DNA of 64,000 bases from an uncultured Dehalococcoidia bacterium (GCA_958295525.1 OY282355.1:1979931-2043930); one strand, 5' to 3'. Positions 34,724-43,800 are shown, counted from the first letter of the stretch. A program made the numbers and translations. The notes: generated by a model not told the origin, from the letters alone.

Positions 34724-34752
34724 ACATTAGCCTTTGTATGAGACGGAATCAA
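34724..34752 (-). promoter_or_regulatory. Promoter of rsmH-ftsA-ftsZ
   Basis: Minus strand TTGATT (34747-34752), 17-bp spacer, TAATGT (34724-34729), about 48 bp upstream of the chosen rsmH start. No MraZ gene and no repeated MraZ-box (GTGGG) is evident. Confidence 0.65.
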
Positions 34753-35057
34753 TGCGTTTTCCTAACATTCAATCGGATTTCCGGCGGCGCGCGGACGCCG
34801 TCGGCAAGGCGTTGGCCGCCTCGAAGGGGCGCCCTAACCCCAACAAAGCCGCTTGTCCGCCAGCCTCATCGCAATATCTAGTGTTTATCTCAAACTTGTT
34901 CAAGAAATGAGTGTAAGCGCCGCGAAACCGGGGGCAACCGGCGAATCGCTCGATCCAGCGGGGCGGAACAGGCCGGCGACGGAGGCGCCGTCGGCCTGAT
35001 CAGCGCGCTGCGCCTAATCCGCATCCCCCGCCCGCGCAAAGCGGTATACTAGGGGCT
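34753..35057. other. Intergenic region, divergent genes
   Basis: About 305 bp between the division operon and the next plus-strand gene. No gene seen. TATACT at 35045-35050 is a -10 box only 7 bp from the ATG at 35058, implying a leaderless transcript. Confidence 0.5.
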
Positions 35058-35765
35058 ATGGACGAGCAAGACGCGCGCTTTATTCAAGCGATGGAGAGCA
35101 CGCGGGTGGTGCGGCAGCCCCGCCAGGGGCTGGCGACGTTCGGATCGACCTCCGTCCGCTACTACCTCGTCACGGAGCCGTCGTACCGGAGCCTCGACGT
35201 CCCGACGGACGGGCGCGAGGAGTCCGTCGTGCGGGAGGGCGTCGTGCGCGCCGAGCGCCCGCAAGTCGTGACGCCGTTTTACCTGCTCCGCAACGAGGGC
35301 TTCGGCGACAACGCGGAGCGCTATCTGCATCTGCAGCGGCTCGCGCAAGAGGTCGGGCAAGACCACCCGGGGCTGATGTACCGCTACAAGAACGAGGGCG
35401 GCGAGACGTCCGTAGTGTCCGGCGGCGTGGACGAGGTTACGCGCAAGATCATCGAGCGTCTGGACAAAGAAGACAAAGCGCTGGAGGCCGTGATCACCGG
35501 CTCCGACGATCTGTGGGACCTGTCGCTGATGAAGTTCATCTACGAGTTCACGAGCCGCTCGGTGCGGACGAACGCCACGGAGATGCAAGCGAACGGACTG
35601 CTGCGAACGGACGGGGGCGTTCCGATGGACGCCCGCGTGCGAATCGAGCGGATGCTGGAAGAAGCCAGGAACGGCCAGCGCGACCCCCGCGAGGCGCACC
35701 GGGAGATAGAGCGCTGGGACCTGTTCCACGAATACCAAGACCGCTTCTTCAACCTCTTCCGCTGA
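35058..35765 (+). CDS. Hypothetical protein, probable Chloroflexota-type family
   Basis: A 235-residue soluble, highly charged protein (FIQAMESTRVVRQPRQGLATFG...), with no signal or membrane segment and no motif I recognise. The clean reading frame, good codon use and TGATG overlap with the next gene support it as real. Probably translated from a leaderless mRNA, since the -10 lies 7 bp from the ATG. Confidence 0.75.
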   Translation: MDEQDARFIQAMESTRVVRQPRQGLATFGSTSVRYYLVTEPSYRSLDVPTDGREESVVREGVVRAERPQVVTPFYLLRNEGFGDNAERYLHLQRLAQEVGQDHPGLMYRYKNEGGETSVVSGGVDEVTRKIIERLDKEDKALEAVITGSDDLWDLSLMKFIYEFTSRSVRTNATEMQANGLLRTDGGVPMDARVRIERMLEEARNGQRDPREAHREIERWDLFHEYQDRFFNLFR

Positions 35766-36367
35766 TGGCGAGGCCCGTGTTTTCCCGCCTCCGCCGCGCA
35801 GCCCGAGTGCGCTCCTCTCCCTCCACGGGCCGCCGCGTCCTTAACCCCAGGGTTTCCCGCCGATGGCGCCGCCGCCGCCCCTACCCTCGCGCCGCCGTAT
35901 TCCAAACCACCCTCGCCGCCGCCGCATTGATGCTCACGTTCTGGGCCGTCGAACTGCTTCCGGTCATCGACCTCGCGCGCGCCGCGCTGATCGGATCGCT
36001 CGCCTCGACCGCGTTCGTGCTCTTCCTCTATCCCCACTCCAGACAGGCCGACCCGCGCCACGCCATCGGCGGGCACGCAGTCGCCGTCGTGTCCGCCGCC
36101 CCGTTCGCCGTCCTCGCCGGAGGCGTCGCTCACGACGGATTCGTGGACGGAGGATCGATGCTCTTCATCATCTACGCCACGGCGGCGCTGGGCGTCGCGA
36201 TGCTGGTGATGGCGCTCACCAGCACGGAGCACCCTCCGGCGGCGGGAGCCTCCCTCGCCCTCGTCGTGCACGGCCTGCATATGGACCTAGTCGTCTTTAT
36301 CGCGGTGGCCGTCCTGCTGATGAGCGCGGCGCACCAAATGCTCATCAGCAGAATGCACAACCTCTAG
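35765..36367 (+). CDS. HPP-family membrane protein
   Basis: A 200-residue integral protein whose ATG overlaps the previous stop (TGATG). After a very basic N-terminus of about 40 residues, four hydrophobic helices carry the family signature STEHPPAAGASLAL. HPP proteins are proposed to be involved in nitrite/small-molecule transport in chloroplasts and bacteria; the substrate here is unknown. Co-translated with the hypothetical gene upstream. Confidence 0.82.
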   Translation: MARPVFSRLRRAARVRSSPSTGRRVLNPRVSRRWRRRRPYPRAAVFQTTLAAAALMLTFWAVELLPVIDLARAALIGSLASTAFVLFLYPHSRQADPRHAIGGHAVAVVSAAPFAVLAGGVAHDGFVDGGSMLFIIYATAALGVAMLVMALTSTEHPPAAGASLALVVHGLHMDLVVFIAVAVLLMSAAHQMLISRMHNL

Positions 36368-36585
36368 GCGTGAAGAAAGGTCGATTCCGCCTGTGCTCCA
36401 GAGCGATGGGGGTGACGGGATTGGAGGACAGCGCATAGTCAGCCGCTCCTCAGTGCCTAGCCGCCGGGATTCGTTGGGCGGACAGGGTGCTTGGGTGAAA
36501 ATTGCTGACGCGCCTCGCTTGCGTCATTCATCTTTCGCGTAGTATGCTGCACCCAACATGGCGCACACGCTCACGGGAGCAGTTA

Positions 36586-37491
36586 ATGCCGCTCGGACCA
36601 ATAGAAAAGAACGTAGCGTCCATTGGCCTGGAGCGCTGGCCGTTGGGTTTGGACGCTGTCCACAACATGGATGCGCTCGAAGGGCTCAGGCTTCTCCCGT
36701 CGGACATCATGGACGTAGTGGTGACCTCTCCTCCCTACTGGGGACAGCGAGGGTACGGCGGAATCGGGTCAGAGCCTGACCCGCGAGACTACGTGTTCAA
36801 CCTCACGAAAATTCTCACCGAGGCCATGCGCTGCCTCAAGCCTTCGGGCACCTTGTGGCTGAACATTGGCGATACCTACAACACTCCCATAAATTGGGGA
36901 GCATCGGATTATATCTACAGCTCACTCGGCAAGAATAGGGATGGCCTTGAACCAACCAATTCAGTTCACACAAAGAACCGCGGACGACGTAGGGCTTTCA
37001 TCGAGAGAAGCACAGGCTGGCTCCAGTACGGAAATCTGCTGGCTATACCTCATCGTATGGTTATAGCTATGTCAGATGCAGGGTTTCTGTTTCGTGGAGA
37101 AATTATATGGGAGAAGACGCGCCCATTACCAGAAGGCATTTGTCGTCGCCCTCATCGTCGGCATGAAAGCATATACATTTTTGCTAAAGACGAACGCCAT
37201 CAATTCCGTACCAAGCCTCCCGTAGGTTCAATTTGGCGACTTGTACAGACTCCTAACTACACGCCGCATTCTTCGGCATTTCCATTGGATCTCCCGATTC
37301 AATGCATTCAAGCCGTAGGGCTTAATAGCCCAGGAATTATCTGCGATCCTTTCATGGGTAGTGGCACTACAGGCGAAGCTGCACTCAAGCTAGGCCATAA
37401 ATTTATTGGGTTTGAGATAGACGAATATGCGTGTTTTATAGCTAATAATCGCATTAAAAACAAGGTTGTACCAATGGGTTACTTTGAGTAG
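36586..37491 (+). CDS. DNA N4-cytosine/N6-adenine methyltransferase (type II, beta class)
   Basis: A 301-residue modification enzyme from ATG 36586 (GGGAG upstream). The catalytic motif TSPPYWG lies near the N-terminus and the SAM-binding motif DPFMGSGTTG near the C-terminus, the circularly permuted beta order. A TSPPY motif favours N4-cytosine. GC content is clearly lower than in flanking genes. It is convergent with, and overlaps by 13 bp, a BsaWI-like endonuclease, forming a complete R-M pair. Confidence 0.92.
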   Translation: MPLGPIEKNVASIGLERWPLGLDAVHNMDALEGLRLLPSDIMDVVVTSPPYWGQRGYGGIGSEPDPRDYVFNLTKILTEAMRCLKPSGTLWLNIGDTYNTPINWGASDYIYSSLGKNRDGLEPTNSVHTKNRGRRRAFIERSTGWLQYGNLLAIPHRMVIAMSDAGFLFRGEIIWEKTRPLPEGICRRPHRRHESIYIFAKDERHQFRTKPPVGSIWRLVQTPNYTPHSSAFPLDLPIQCIQAVGLNSPGIICDPFMGSGTTGEAALKLGHKFIGFEIDEYACFIANNRIKNKVVPMGYFE

Positions 37492-38315
37492 TCAGTCCAC
37501 TTCCTTATCAAAAAACTGATGAGTTGATCAGGTTGTGGTTCACTCAATGACAGAGTGTATATCCGTTTGCCTGATGGTGTATGATAAGGACTGGGTGGTG
37601 TGCGCAGATTGTAGGAAAACAGACCATCAAACTGGCCATCAACCTCAATGTAATTTCGCTTGATTCTATCTTTCGAAACACTTGCTGACCTTCCTCCAAG
37701 TTCTCCATAATTCGTGCAGTCGCCATGAGGTGGAGGATAACTCTTTGCATCCATCGTAACGGCGATTGAAGCTAGGCCTTTGTCCATAAAGGCTCTACTC
37801 GCAGGAACATCATCCTGGATCCTCTCAGCTATGCTTGCCTTGACATGGGCAGCTCCGAACACTTGCCAGCCGTTATTGCTTTCGGCTTCAATGAATATGT
37901 CTATCTTTGTAGGCTTCGTGTCAGCCTCAATACTGGCCAAGAACCTGGTCGCCTCAGCAGCGTTGAGTATGCGGAATCGGAGCCCGTAAGCGACCATGCG
38001 CGGTTCATAGATTGAGACAAACGCACGCTCCAAGGCAAACCCTGAAACCCTTTTCCACTTGTTGTCGCTCCAGCCGTGCGCGACGAGGTGCCGATAGATC
38101 ACGTGTTGCCACAAGTCGCTGGGGTTTGCGTCTGGACACATATCCACAACATTGACCAGAGCGAGGGCGACCGCACTGGAAACTTGCTCTTCGGACTGGA
38201 TTAGGCTGTCAAGCCGAGCTCGGGCTTGTACGACTTGGCTGTCGGTTATCCCTCCGATCTCAACCCACAAGGAAGAGACATGGGGTTGTGCAGATTTGCA
38301 TTCTATGGTCGCCAT
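37479..38315 (-). CDS. Type II restriction endonuclease, BsaWI-like
   Basis: A 278-residue protein from ATG 38315 (an ATG at 38429 is possible). Family-like landmarks are KIDIFIEAE, GAAHVKASIAERIQDDVP, VTMDAKSYPPP and GELGG. The Asp of KIDIF and the Lys of HVKAS plausibly form the PD-(D/E)xK active site. By analogy the site may contain CCGG, but that is not established. Low GC and A/T-rich codons mark it as acquired. The convergent methyltransferase is its presumed partner. Confidence 0.75.
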   Translation of the reverse strand: MATIECKSAQPHVSSLWVEIGGITDSQVVQARARLDSLIQSEEQVSSAVALALVNVVDMCPDANPSDLWQHVIYRHLVAHGWSDNKWKRVSGFALERAFVSIYEPRMVAYGLRFRILNAAEATRFLASIEADTKPTKIDIFIEAESNNGWQVFGAAHVKASIAERIQDDVPASRAFMDKGLASIAVTMDAKSYPPPHGDCTNYGELGGRSASVSKDRIKRNYIEVDGQFDGLFSYNLRTPPSPYHTPSGKRIYTLSLSEPQPDQLISFLIRKWTDYSK

Positions 38316-38529
38316 TATGCTTGCGCCTTGTGTTGGTAGCCTCTGTTGCAGCCTTACCCTGATGCACTGCCCAGAAGATACCAGGTAGATATAACGCTGT
38401 CTACTCTGTTCACAAGCCGAAATAGCCATCTCTGTGAATTCGTCGTGGACAATCTGATAATGAGCCTCGTTGTTCCAACCACGGCTTTCATGGAGAGGCG
38501 CCCCTGGCGCTAGGCTCCCGCCGCCGCCC

Positions 38530-39258
38530 TTACGCCGGAGGATGAACGTCCGGCAGCCCCTTGAAGCGAAGGCGGAGGAGGCCGAGGAAACTGTCGAGCG
38601 AGGTCTTGACGATCTTCACCCGGCTGTCCGGGTCTTCTTCCCACTGCACGGGAATCTCCTTGCAGCGGAAGCCGCGCTTATGGGCGATGACGAGCAATTC
38701 CGTATCGAAGAACCAGCCGTTGTCCCGGATATGCGGGAGGAGCGCGTCCGCAGCCTCGCGGCTCATCGCCTTGAAGCCGCACTGCGCGTCGCGGAGGCGC
38801 ACGCCCGCGATGAGGCGGATGAGGCAGACGTAGGAGCGGGAAATGACCTCGCGCTTCAGGGAGCGCTCCGTGCGGGAGCCGCGGGAGAGGCGCGATCCCC
38901 AAGCGGCGTGGCGGCCGTCGTCCACGATCGCCGAGACGAGCGGCGGGAACGCCTCCAGCCCGGTCGAGAGGTCGACGTCCATATAGGAGACGACGTCGGC
39001 CTCGCTCTCGCGCCATGCGCGCTTGAGCGCCCGCCCGCGCCCGCGCTCGTCCAGGTGCATTACGCGCACCTCGTTGGGGCGCTCCTCCGCGTAACGGGAT
39101 GCGACTGCGAGCGTGGCGTCGGTGGAGCCGTTGTCCGCGACGACGATCCGCCACTCGTGGTCGAGGTTCTCCCGAAGGAAAACGCTCAGGCGATCGATGC
39201 AGGGGCCGAGGGAATGCTCCTCATTGAGCACGGGGATCACGACGTCGACGGAGGCCAC
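38530..39258 (-). CDS. Family 2 glycosyltransferase (polyprenyl-phosphate sugar type)
   Basis: A 242-residue GT2 of the DPM1/GtrB kind without membrane anchor: VVIPVLNEEHSLGPCID, VADNGSTDATL, YMDVDLSTG (metal-binding DxD) and DAQCGFKAM. Such enzymes load a sugar from a nucleotide donor onto a polyprenyl phosphate for envelope glycans. Third gene of purF-galT-like-GT2; the gap to the previous gene is 30 bp. Confidence 0.88.
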   Translation of the reverse strand: MASVDVVIPVLNEEHSLGPCIDRLSVFLRENLDHEWRIVVADNGSTDATLAVASRYAEERPNEVRVMHLDERGRGRALKRAWRESEADVVSYMDVDLSTGLEAFPPLVSAIVDDGRHAAWGSRLSRGSRTERSLKREVISRSYVCLIRLIAGVRLRDAQCGFKAMSREAADALLPHIRDNGWFFDTELLVIAHKRGFRCKEIPVQWEEDPDSRVKIVKTSLDSFLGLLRLRFKGLPDVHPPA

Positions 39259-39288
39259 TTGCTGCCGCTCCTTCCTCTGCTCGGCTTG

Positions 39289-40374
39289 CTACGGCGCGAG
39301 CGCGGCGAACACCGCGAACGGGTCCGACGCGACGACGGGCTCCGCGAAGAGTTCCATGCCGCCGATGTCGCTGGTGCGCGTTCCAAGCGCTCCCCGGTCC
39401 ACGACCCGCAGGACGCAAGGGAAGCCGCTCCAATCTTCGGGGACGGCGCTCAACGGAGGCAATTGCGCCGCCGTGTTGAACGATTGCGCCCCCAGTTTAT
39501 CACGGAACGCCGCGAGCGCATCGTAGAGGGCGTCCGCCGCTTCCTCGCCGAACGACGGCGCGAGGATGAGCGTCTCCCTCTCTTTCGTAGGCGTGATGCT
39601 CGCCAGCAGACGGACGCCTCCCCGCTCCTGCGCCAGGCCAAGCGCCTCGTGCGCTCGAAACAGGTCGTCAAAGTAGTCCGCGCCGTGCTCGGCGCGGTAG
39701 GCGGCGGCGGCCTTGCGGAGCGCCTCGACGCGGGCGTAGTGCCGTCCGCGCGCCAGTTGCGTCTGGGCGTGCCCGTGAATAATGGAGCCGCCGGCGCGCC
39801 AGAGGCAGTTCCAAAGGAAGAGGGGGTAGACGGCCTCCGGGTCGGAGCGGCGGGCGGCGGCGAACCAGCGGTTGGCGAGTTCGACGCAGCCGCGCGCGGA
39901 GGCGCGGGTGAACCGCAGCGGGTTGGGTTCGGCGAAGACGATCAGGCTATGCTGCGCGTCGTACTTGGCGACGTTCGCGGCGGTGATCCCTGCGGAGTTG
40001 GCGAGACGTCCGAACGGATCCTCCGGCGTCGCCTCCTCCGGGCGCGTCCATGGGTCGTCCGCCAGTTCGCGTTCGAGGTCGACGTCCGCCGCGAGTTCGG
40101 CGCGTATAGGGCGGCGGGCGCGCAGTTCGTTGAAAATGGCGGCTTCTCCCGTCGCCAGGTTGCTGACGCGCACGACGCGCTGCGATTCGACGGACGCGAC
40201 GCTGCCGAACACGCGCTCGACCCAGGGCGCCATCGTGGAAGGGACGCGCATCCTCCCCGTGCTTTCCGTCACAACGAAGATGCGGCGGAACCGCGCGGCG
40301 TCCGGGGGCGCGAGGCGCTCCGCCCGTTCGCGCAAGTCGAGGATGGAGGGCCCGGACGTCGAGGCGGCGGTCAA
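39289..40374 (-). CDS. GalT-like HIT-superfamily nucleotidyltransferase
   Basis: A 361-residue protein. The start is probably TTG 40374, overlapping the purF stop as TTGA, so translation is likely coupled. The catalytic HIT-type motif reads IIHGHAQTQL, similar to the HPHxQ of galactose-1-phosphate uridylyltransferases, and KYDAQHSLIVF precedes it. It may move a nucleotidyl group onto a sugar phosphate, which fits the glycosyltransferase immediately downstream. Exact substrate not determined. Confidence 0.75.
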   Translation of the reverse strand: MTAASTSGPSILDLRERAERLAPPDAARFRRIFVVTESTGRMRVPSTMAPWVERVFGSVASVESQRVVRVSNLATGEAAIFNELRARRPIRAELAADVDLERELADDPWTRPEEATPEDPFGRLANSAGITAANVAKYDAQHSLIVFAEPNPLRFTRASARGCVELANRWFAAARRSDPEAVYPLFLWNCLWRAGGSIIHGHAQTQLARGRHYARVEALRKAAAAYRAEHGADYFDDLFRAHEALGLAQERGGVRLLASITPTKERETLILAPSFGEEAADALYDALAAFRDKLGAQSFNTAAQLPPLSAVPEDWSGFPCVLRVVDRGALGTRTSDIGGMELFAEPVVASDPFAVFAALAP

Positions 40375-41930
40375 GACGTCGCGCCCGCCTCGTTGACGCC
40401 TGCGGAATTGACGCCCGCAAGCGTTCGCTCGAGCGCGAGTTTGTCCATTTGCAACTGCACGGGGATGGGATACCTGCCGGTGAAACAGGCGTCGCAGAAG
40501 CCGTCGCCCGAGGGGTCGCCGCTGACGGCCTGATGAAGCGCGCCGACGCTCAGATAGCCGAGGGAGTCCGCGCCGATGGCGTCGCATATCTCGGCGACCG
40601 TTCTGCCGGATGCGATGAACTCGCTCTTGGCGGCCATATCCACGCCGAAGAAGCAAGGGTCGGTGATGGGGGGCGCGCAGACGCGGACGTGCGCCTCCGC
40701 CGCCCCGGCCCGCCGCAGCAGCGCCACGATGCGCGGCGTCGTCGTGCCCCGGACGATGCTGTCGTCCACGACGATGACGCGCTTGCCCGCGAGCGTTTCG
40801 GGCAGCGGATTGAACTTGTTGCGGACGCCCAATTCGCGGAACCACTGATCAGGCTCGATGAACGTTCTGCCCATATAGCGGTTCTTGATGAGGCCGTAGC
40901 CGAAGGGAATCCCGGACTCCTGCGCGTAGCCGACGGCGGCGGAGTTCGCGGAGTCCGGCACGGGGATGACGACGTCCGCGTCAACCGGATGCTCGCGGGC
41001 GAGCGCCTGCCCCATCCGCGTGCGCGCCGCGTGCGTGAGCGCGCCGTCAAGAATGGAGTCGGGGCGGGCGAAGTAGATGTGCTCGAAAACGCAGTGCGCC
41101 TTCCGCGCTCCGGGAACCTGCGAGGAGATGCTCCGCATGCCGGACTCGTCTATGACGACGCTCTCGCCGGGCTCGATCTCGCGGACGAACTGCGCGCCGA
41201 CGTGATCCAGAGCGCAACTTTCGGATGCGATGACCCATCCGCCGCTCTCGAACCGCCCGATGCACAGCGGGCGCACGCCTCGCGGGTCGCGGATGCCGAG
41301 CAGCGTGTCTTTCGTGCAAACGACGAGCGAGTACGCGCCCTCCAGCGTTCGCATCAGATGAGCGGTGCGCTGCTCCCAGGAGGAGCCGGGCGCCCAGGCG
41401 AGCACGTGGGCGATGACCTCGGAGTCGGTGCCGGTGGCGCAAACCACGCCGGACTCGTCGAGGAGGCGTTGGCGCATCGCGGCGGCGTTGATGACGTTCC
41501 CGTTGTGGGCGAGCGCCAGTTCCGCGCCGGGGCCCTTGGAAACGATGGGCTGCGCGTTGAGGGCGCTGCTGGATCCGGTCGTGGAGTAGCGCGTGTGGCC
41601 GATGGCGATATGGCCCGGCAAGCGCTCCAAGTCTTCCTGACGGAACACGTTGGAGACGAGGCCCTGGTTCGTGTAGTTGCGAAGCGACCGCCCGTCGGCG
41701 GCGGCGATGCCCGCGCTCTCCTGCCCCCGATGCTGAAGGGCGAAGAGCCCGTAAAAGACGACCTGCGCGGCCTCGTCGCTGACGCCGGATGGGGCGCCGT
41801 TCGCTGCGGGCCGGCCCGTTGGGAAACCGTCCGCCGCGACCCCGTTCGCCGCAGGCCCGTCCGGCGCCGGAAGATATGCGCCAATCACCCCGCAAGCCTC
41901 GCGGGGGGCGTCGGACTCGATGCCGGACAT
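40371..41930 (-). CDS. purF: Amidophosphoribosyltransferase
   Basis: The first committed enzyme of purine synthesis, 519 residues from ATG 41930. A 12-residue propeptide precedes the catalytic Cys (REACGVIGAY), followed by the N-terminal glutaminase (ALQHRGQESAGI, GHTRYSTTG) and a PRPP-binding domain (VIVVDDSIVRGTTT). Residues of about 21-54 form an unusual Ala/Gly/Pro/Asn-rich insertion with imperfect AANG repeats, absent in typical PurF. A late CDACFTGRYP fits the Fe-S-containing type. The start could also be ATG 41972. Confidence 0.93.
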   Translation of the reverse strand: MSGIESDAPREACGVIGAYLPAPDGPAANGVAADGFPTGRPAANGAPSGVSDEAAQVVFYGLFALQHRGQESAGIAAADGRSLRNYTNQGLVSNVFRQEDLERLPGHIAIGHTRYSTTGSSSALNAQPIVSKGPGAELALAHNGNVINAAAMRQRLLDESGVVCATGTDSEVIAHVLAWAPGSSWEQRTAHLMRTLEGAYSLVVCTKDTLLGIRDPRGVRPLCIGRFESGGWVIASESCALDHVGAQFVREIEPGESVVIDESGMRSISSQVPGARKAHCVFEHIYFARPDSILDGALTHAARTRMGQALAREHPVDADVVIPVPDSANSAAVGYAQESGIPFGYGLIKNRYMGRTFIEPDQWFRELGVRNKFNPLPETLAGKRVIVVDDSIVRGTTTPRIVALLRRAGAAEAHVRVCAPPITDPCFFGVDMAAKSEFIASGRTVAEICDAIGADSLGYLSVGALHQAVSGDPSGDGFCDACFTGRYPIPVQLQMDKLALERTLAGVNSAGVNEAGATS

Positions 41931-42211
41931 GCTGCGGCGTGCTGCCAAGAGCCTCGCTCCGCTACGGGCCATCGCTTGCTGGCGTCTGTCTATCAGTGTA
42001 GCAGACCAAACGCAACCCGCGCCTCTCATTAACGTGGGTTAGGTAGGAGTTCCGTCCGCGCTCCTCCTGCGTCAACGGCCGCCCTGCCCTCCCCTGAACA
42101 GCAGACCTCCCCAGGCTCATTGCAGCCTGCGGCGCGCTCCCTGCCCGTCGCCCGTCGGTGTATCATCGGGGCGAGTCGCGGGCGGAGACCCGCGCAGCAA
42201 GGAGACGCGCT

Positions 42212-43003
42212 ATGCCAACGTTCGATCTCACCGACCGCGCGGCCATCGTAACGGGCGGCTCGCAAGGATTCGGCAAGGCGATTGCCCTCGGCCTTGCGCG
42301 GCAAGGGGCGAACGTCGTTGTCGCGGCGCGCGAGCCGGAGGACGTCACCGTCGGGCGCGAGCGCCCGCACGCGCCGGTGCATCCCGTGGTCGACGAGTTG
42401 CGCGCCATCGGCAGCCGCGCCATCGGGGTTACGGCGGACGTCCGCAACCAGGACGAGGTGGACGCGCTCGTGGCGCGAACGATGGACGAGTTCGGACGCA
42501 TAGACATCCTCGTCAACGTGGTCGGCGGGAGTTGGGGCGAGACGTTCCGCTCCGGCCCGCTGCTGGAGTTGGAGCCGCTCGATTTCATCGAGTGCTACCG
42601 CGTGAACGTGCTCACGGCGTTTATGTGCGCCAAAGCCGTCCAGCCGGTGATGAAGGCGCAGGGGAAGGGAGCCATCGTCAACATCGCGTCGCAGGCGGGC
42701 GTGAACCCCGGAATGGGGCAGGCGGCCTACGGCGCGGCGAAGGCGGGCGTCATCAATATGTCTAAATCAATGGCCTACGAGTGGGCGCCGGAGGTGCGGG
42801 TGAACGCCATCGCGCTCGGCGGCATCGAGACGCCCCACCGGCCAATGTGGCATGAGAGCGCCCGCTCCGCGACGACGAGCCGCAACGCGATGGGGCGCCT
42901 CGGCACGCCGGACGAGCACGCGGGAACCGTGCTGTGGCTCGTCTCCGACCTGGGGGGCTACATCACGGGCGCGGCGATAGAAGCGGACGGCGGGCGCCGG
43001 TAG
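42212..43003 (+). CDS. SDR-family oxidoreductase
   Basis: A 263-residue short-chain dehydrogenase from ATG 42212 (AAGGAG upstream). Rossmann motif TGGSQGFGKA, NVVGG, catalytic Ser in IASQAG, YGAAK for Tyr/Lys, and GGIETP. The insertion after VVVAAREP (about residues 44-60) is unusual. C-terminal AAIEADGGRR is typical. Substrate unknown. TATCAT at 42161-42166 may be its -10. Confidence 0.9.
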   Translation: MPTFDLTDRAAIVTGGSQGFGKAIALGLARQGANVVVAAREPEDVTVGRERPHAPVHPVVDELRAIGSRAIGVTADVRNQDEVDALVARTMDEFGRIDILVNVVGGSWGETFRSGPLLELEPLDFIECYRVNVLTAFMCAKAVQPVMKAQGKGAIVNIASQAGVNPGMGQAAYGAAKAGVINMSKSMAYEWAPEVRVNAIALGGIETPHRPMWHESARSATTSRNAMGRLGTPDEHAGTVLWLVSDLGGYITGAAIEADGGRR

Positions 43004-43016
43004 GAAAGAAAGCGCA

Positions 43017-43022
43017 TATAAT
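43017..43022 (+). promoter_or_regulatory. -10 box of the DUF433/DUF5615 pair
   Basis: TATAAT, immediately followed by AGGAGG at 43023-43028. The implied transcript start is around 43029, so the leader is very short. A -35 box is not clear. Confidence 0.5.
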
Positions 43023-43052
43023 AGGAGGCACTCCAGTCGCGCATGGCGCTTT

Positions 43053-43427
43053 TTGAGCGTGGCGGCGAAGGACAACAGCATGACGACGGCGGACATTCCC
43101 GCGCCTTACAGCCTCGCGGCTCCTCTTCGGATGGAGCGGGAGACGGGCGCGGTTCGCGTGGGCGATTCGCGGGTCACGCTCGACACGGTTGTCGGACGCT
43201 TCAAGCGCGGCGACTCTCCGGCGGCCATCGCCGAGAGTTTCGATACGCTCAGCCTGGCCGACATCTACGCCGTGATCGCCTACTACCTGCAGCGCTCCGG
43301 CGAGGTGGACGCCTACCTGCAGTCCCGGGAAGAAGAGGCGGAGCAGGGCTGGGGCGTGATCGAGGCCGACCCGAAGAACAAAGCGCTCCGCGAGCGCGTG
43401 GCTGCGCGGCGTAATGGTGCGTCGTAG
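43053..43427 (+). CDS. DUF433 antitoxin-like protein
   Basis: A protein of up to 124 residues; start uncertain among TTG 43053, GTG 43059 and ATG 43080. The DUF433 winged-helix core is visible: RVTLDTVVGRFKRGDSPAAIAE, then LSLADIYAVIAYYL. This family is typically the DNA-binding antitoxin encoded upstream of a PIN-like DUF5615 toxin, as here. It would repress its own promoter and neutralise the downstream protein. Confidence 0.82.
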   Translation: MSVAAKDNSMTTADIPAPYSLAAPLRMERETGAVRVGDSRVTLDTVVGRFKRGDSPAAIAESFDTLSLADIYAVIAYYLQRSGEVDAYLQSREEEAEQGWGVIEADPKNKALRERVAARRNGAS

Positions 43428-43800
43428 GTTCGGCGTCTTCCGCTTCGCTGCGGACGAGAATTTCAACCGTCTCGTGGTGAACGGCCTCCGGCAACGCGAC
43501 CCGCGCATCGATGTTGTTCGAGCGCAAGACGCCGGAATGTCGGGAGCGGATGACTCGGCTATCTTGAGGTGGGCGGCGGAAGACGAACGGATGCTCTTGA
43601 CCCACGACGCCGCGACAGGCAGTCCTTCCGACCTCGTTAACCTTGCATATCAACGCGTGGTGGAAGGCCATGCAATGCCCGGAGTCATCGTAATGCCCAT
43701 CGCCCTCAGCATCAGAGAAGCCATTGAGGAGATACTCCTCGTGGCGGAATGCAGCTTGCAAGGAGAATTGGAGGGAGTGGTCCTGCGGTTGCGAGCGTAA
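43414..43800 (+). CDS. DUF5615 PIN-like toxin
   Basis: A 128-residue protein overlapping the DUF433 gene by 14 bp. PIN-like signature FAADENFNRLVVNGLRQRDP (acidic DEN cluster), AQDAG, DSAILRWAAEDERMLLTHD. The conserved Asp/Glu residues fit a metal-dependent ribonuclease. With the gene upstream it forms a compact toxin-antitoxin unit. Confidence 0.82.
   Translation: MVRRRFGVFRFAADENFNRLVVNGLRQRDPRIDVVRAQDAGMSGADDSAILRWAAEDERMLLTHDAATGSPSDLVNLAYQRVVEGHAMPGVIVMPIALSIREAIEEILLVAECSLQGELEGVVLRLRA

Noticed and set aside
32442-34730. 762-codon plus-strand frame over ftsA and rsmH
   Set aside because: Both minus-strand genes carry clear family motifs.
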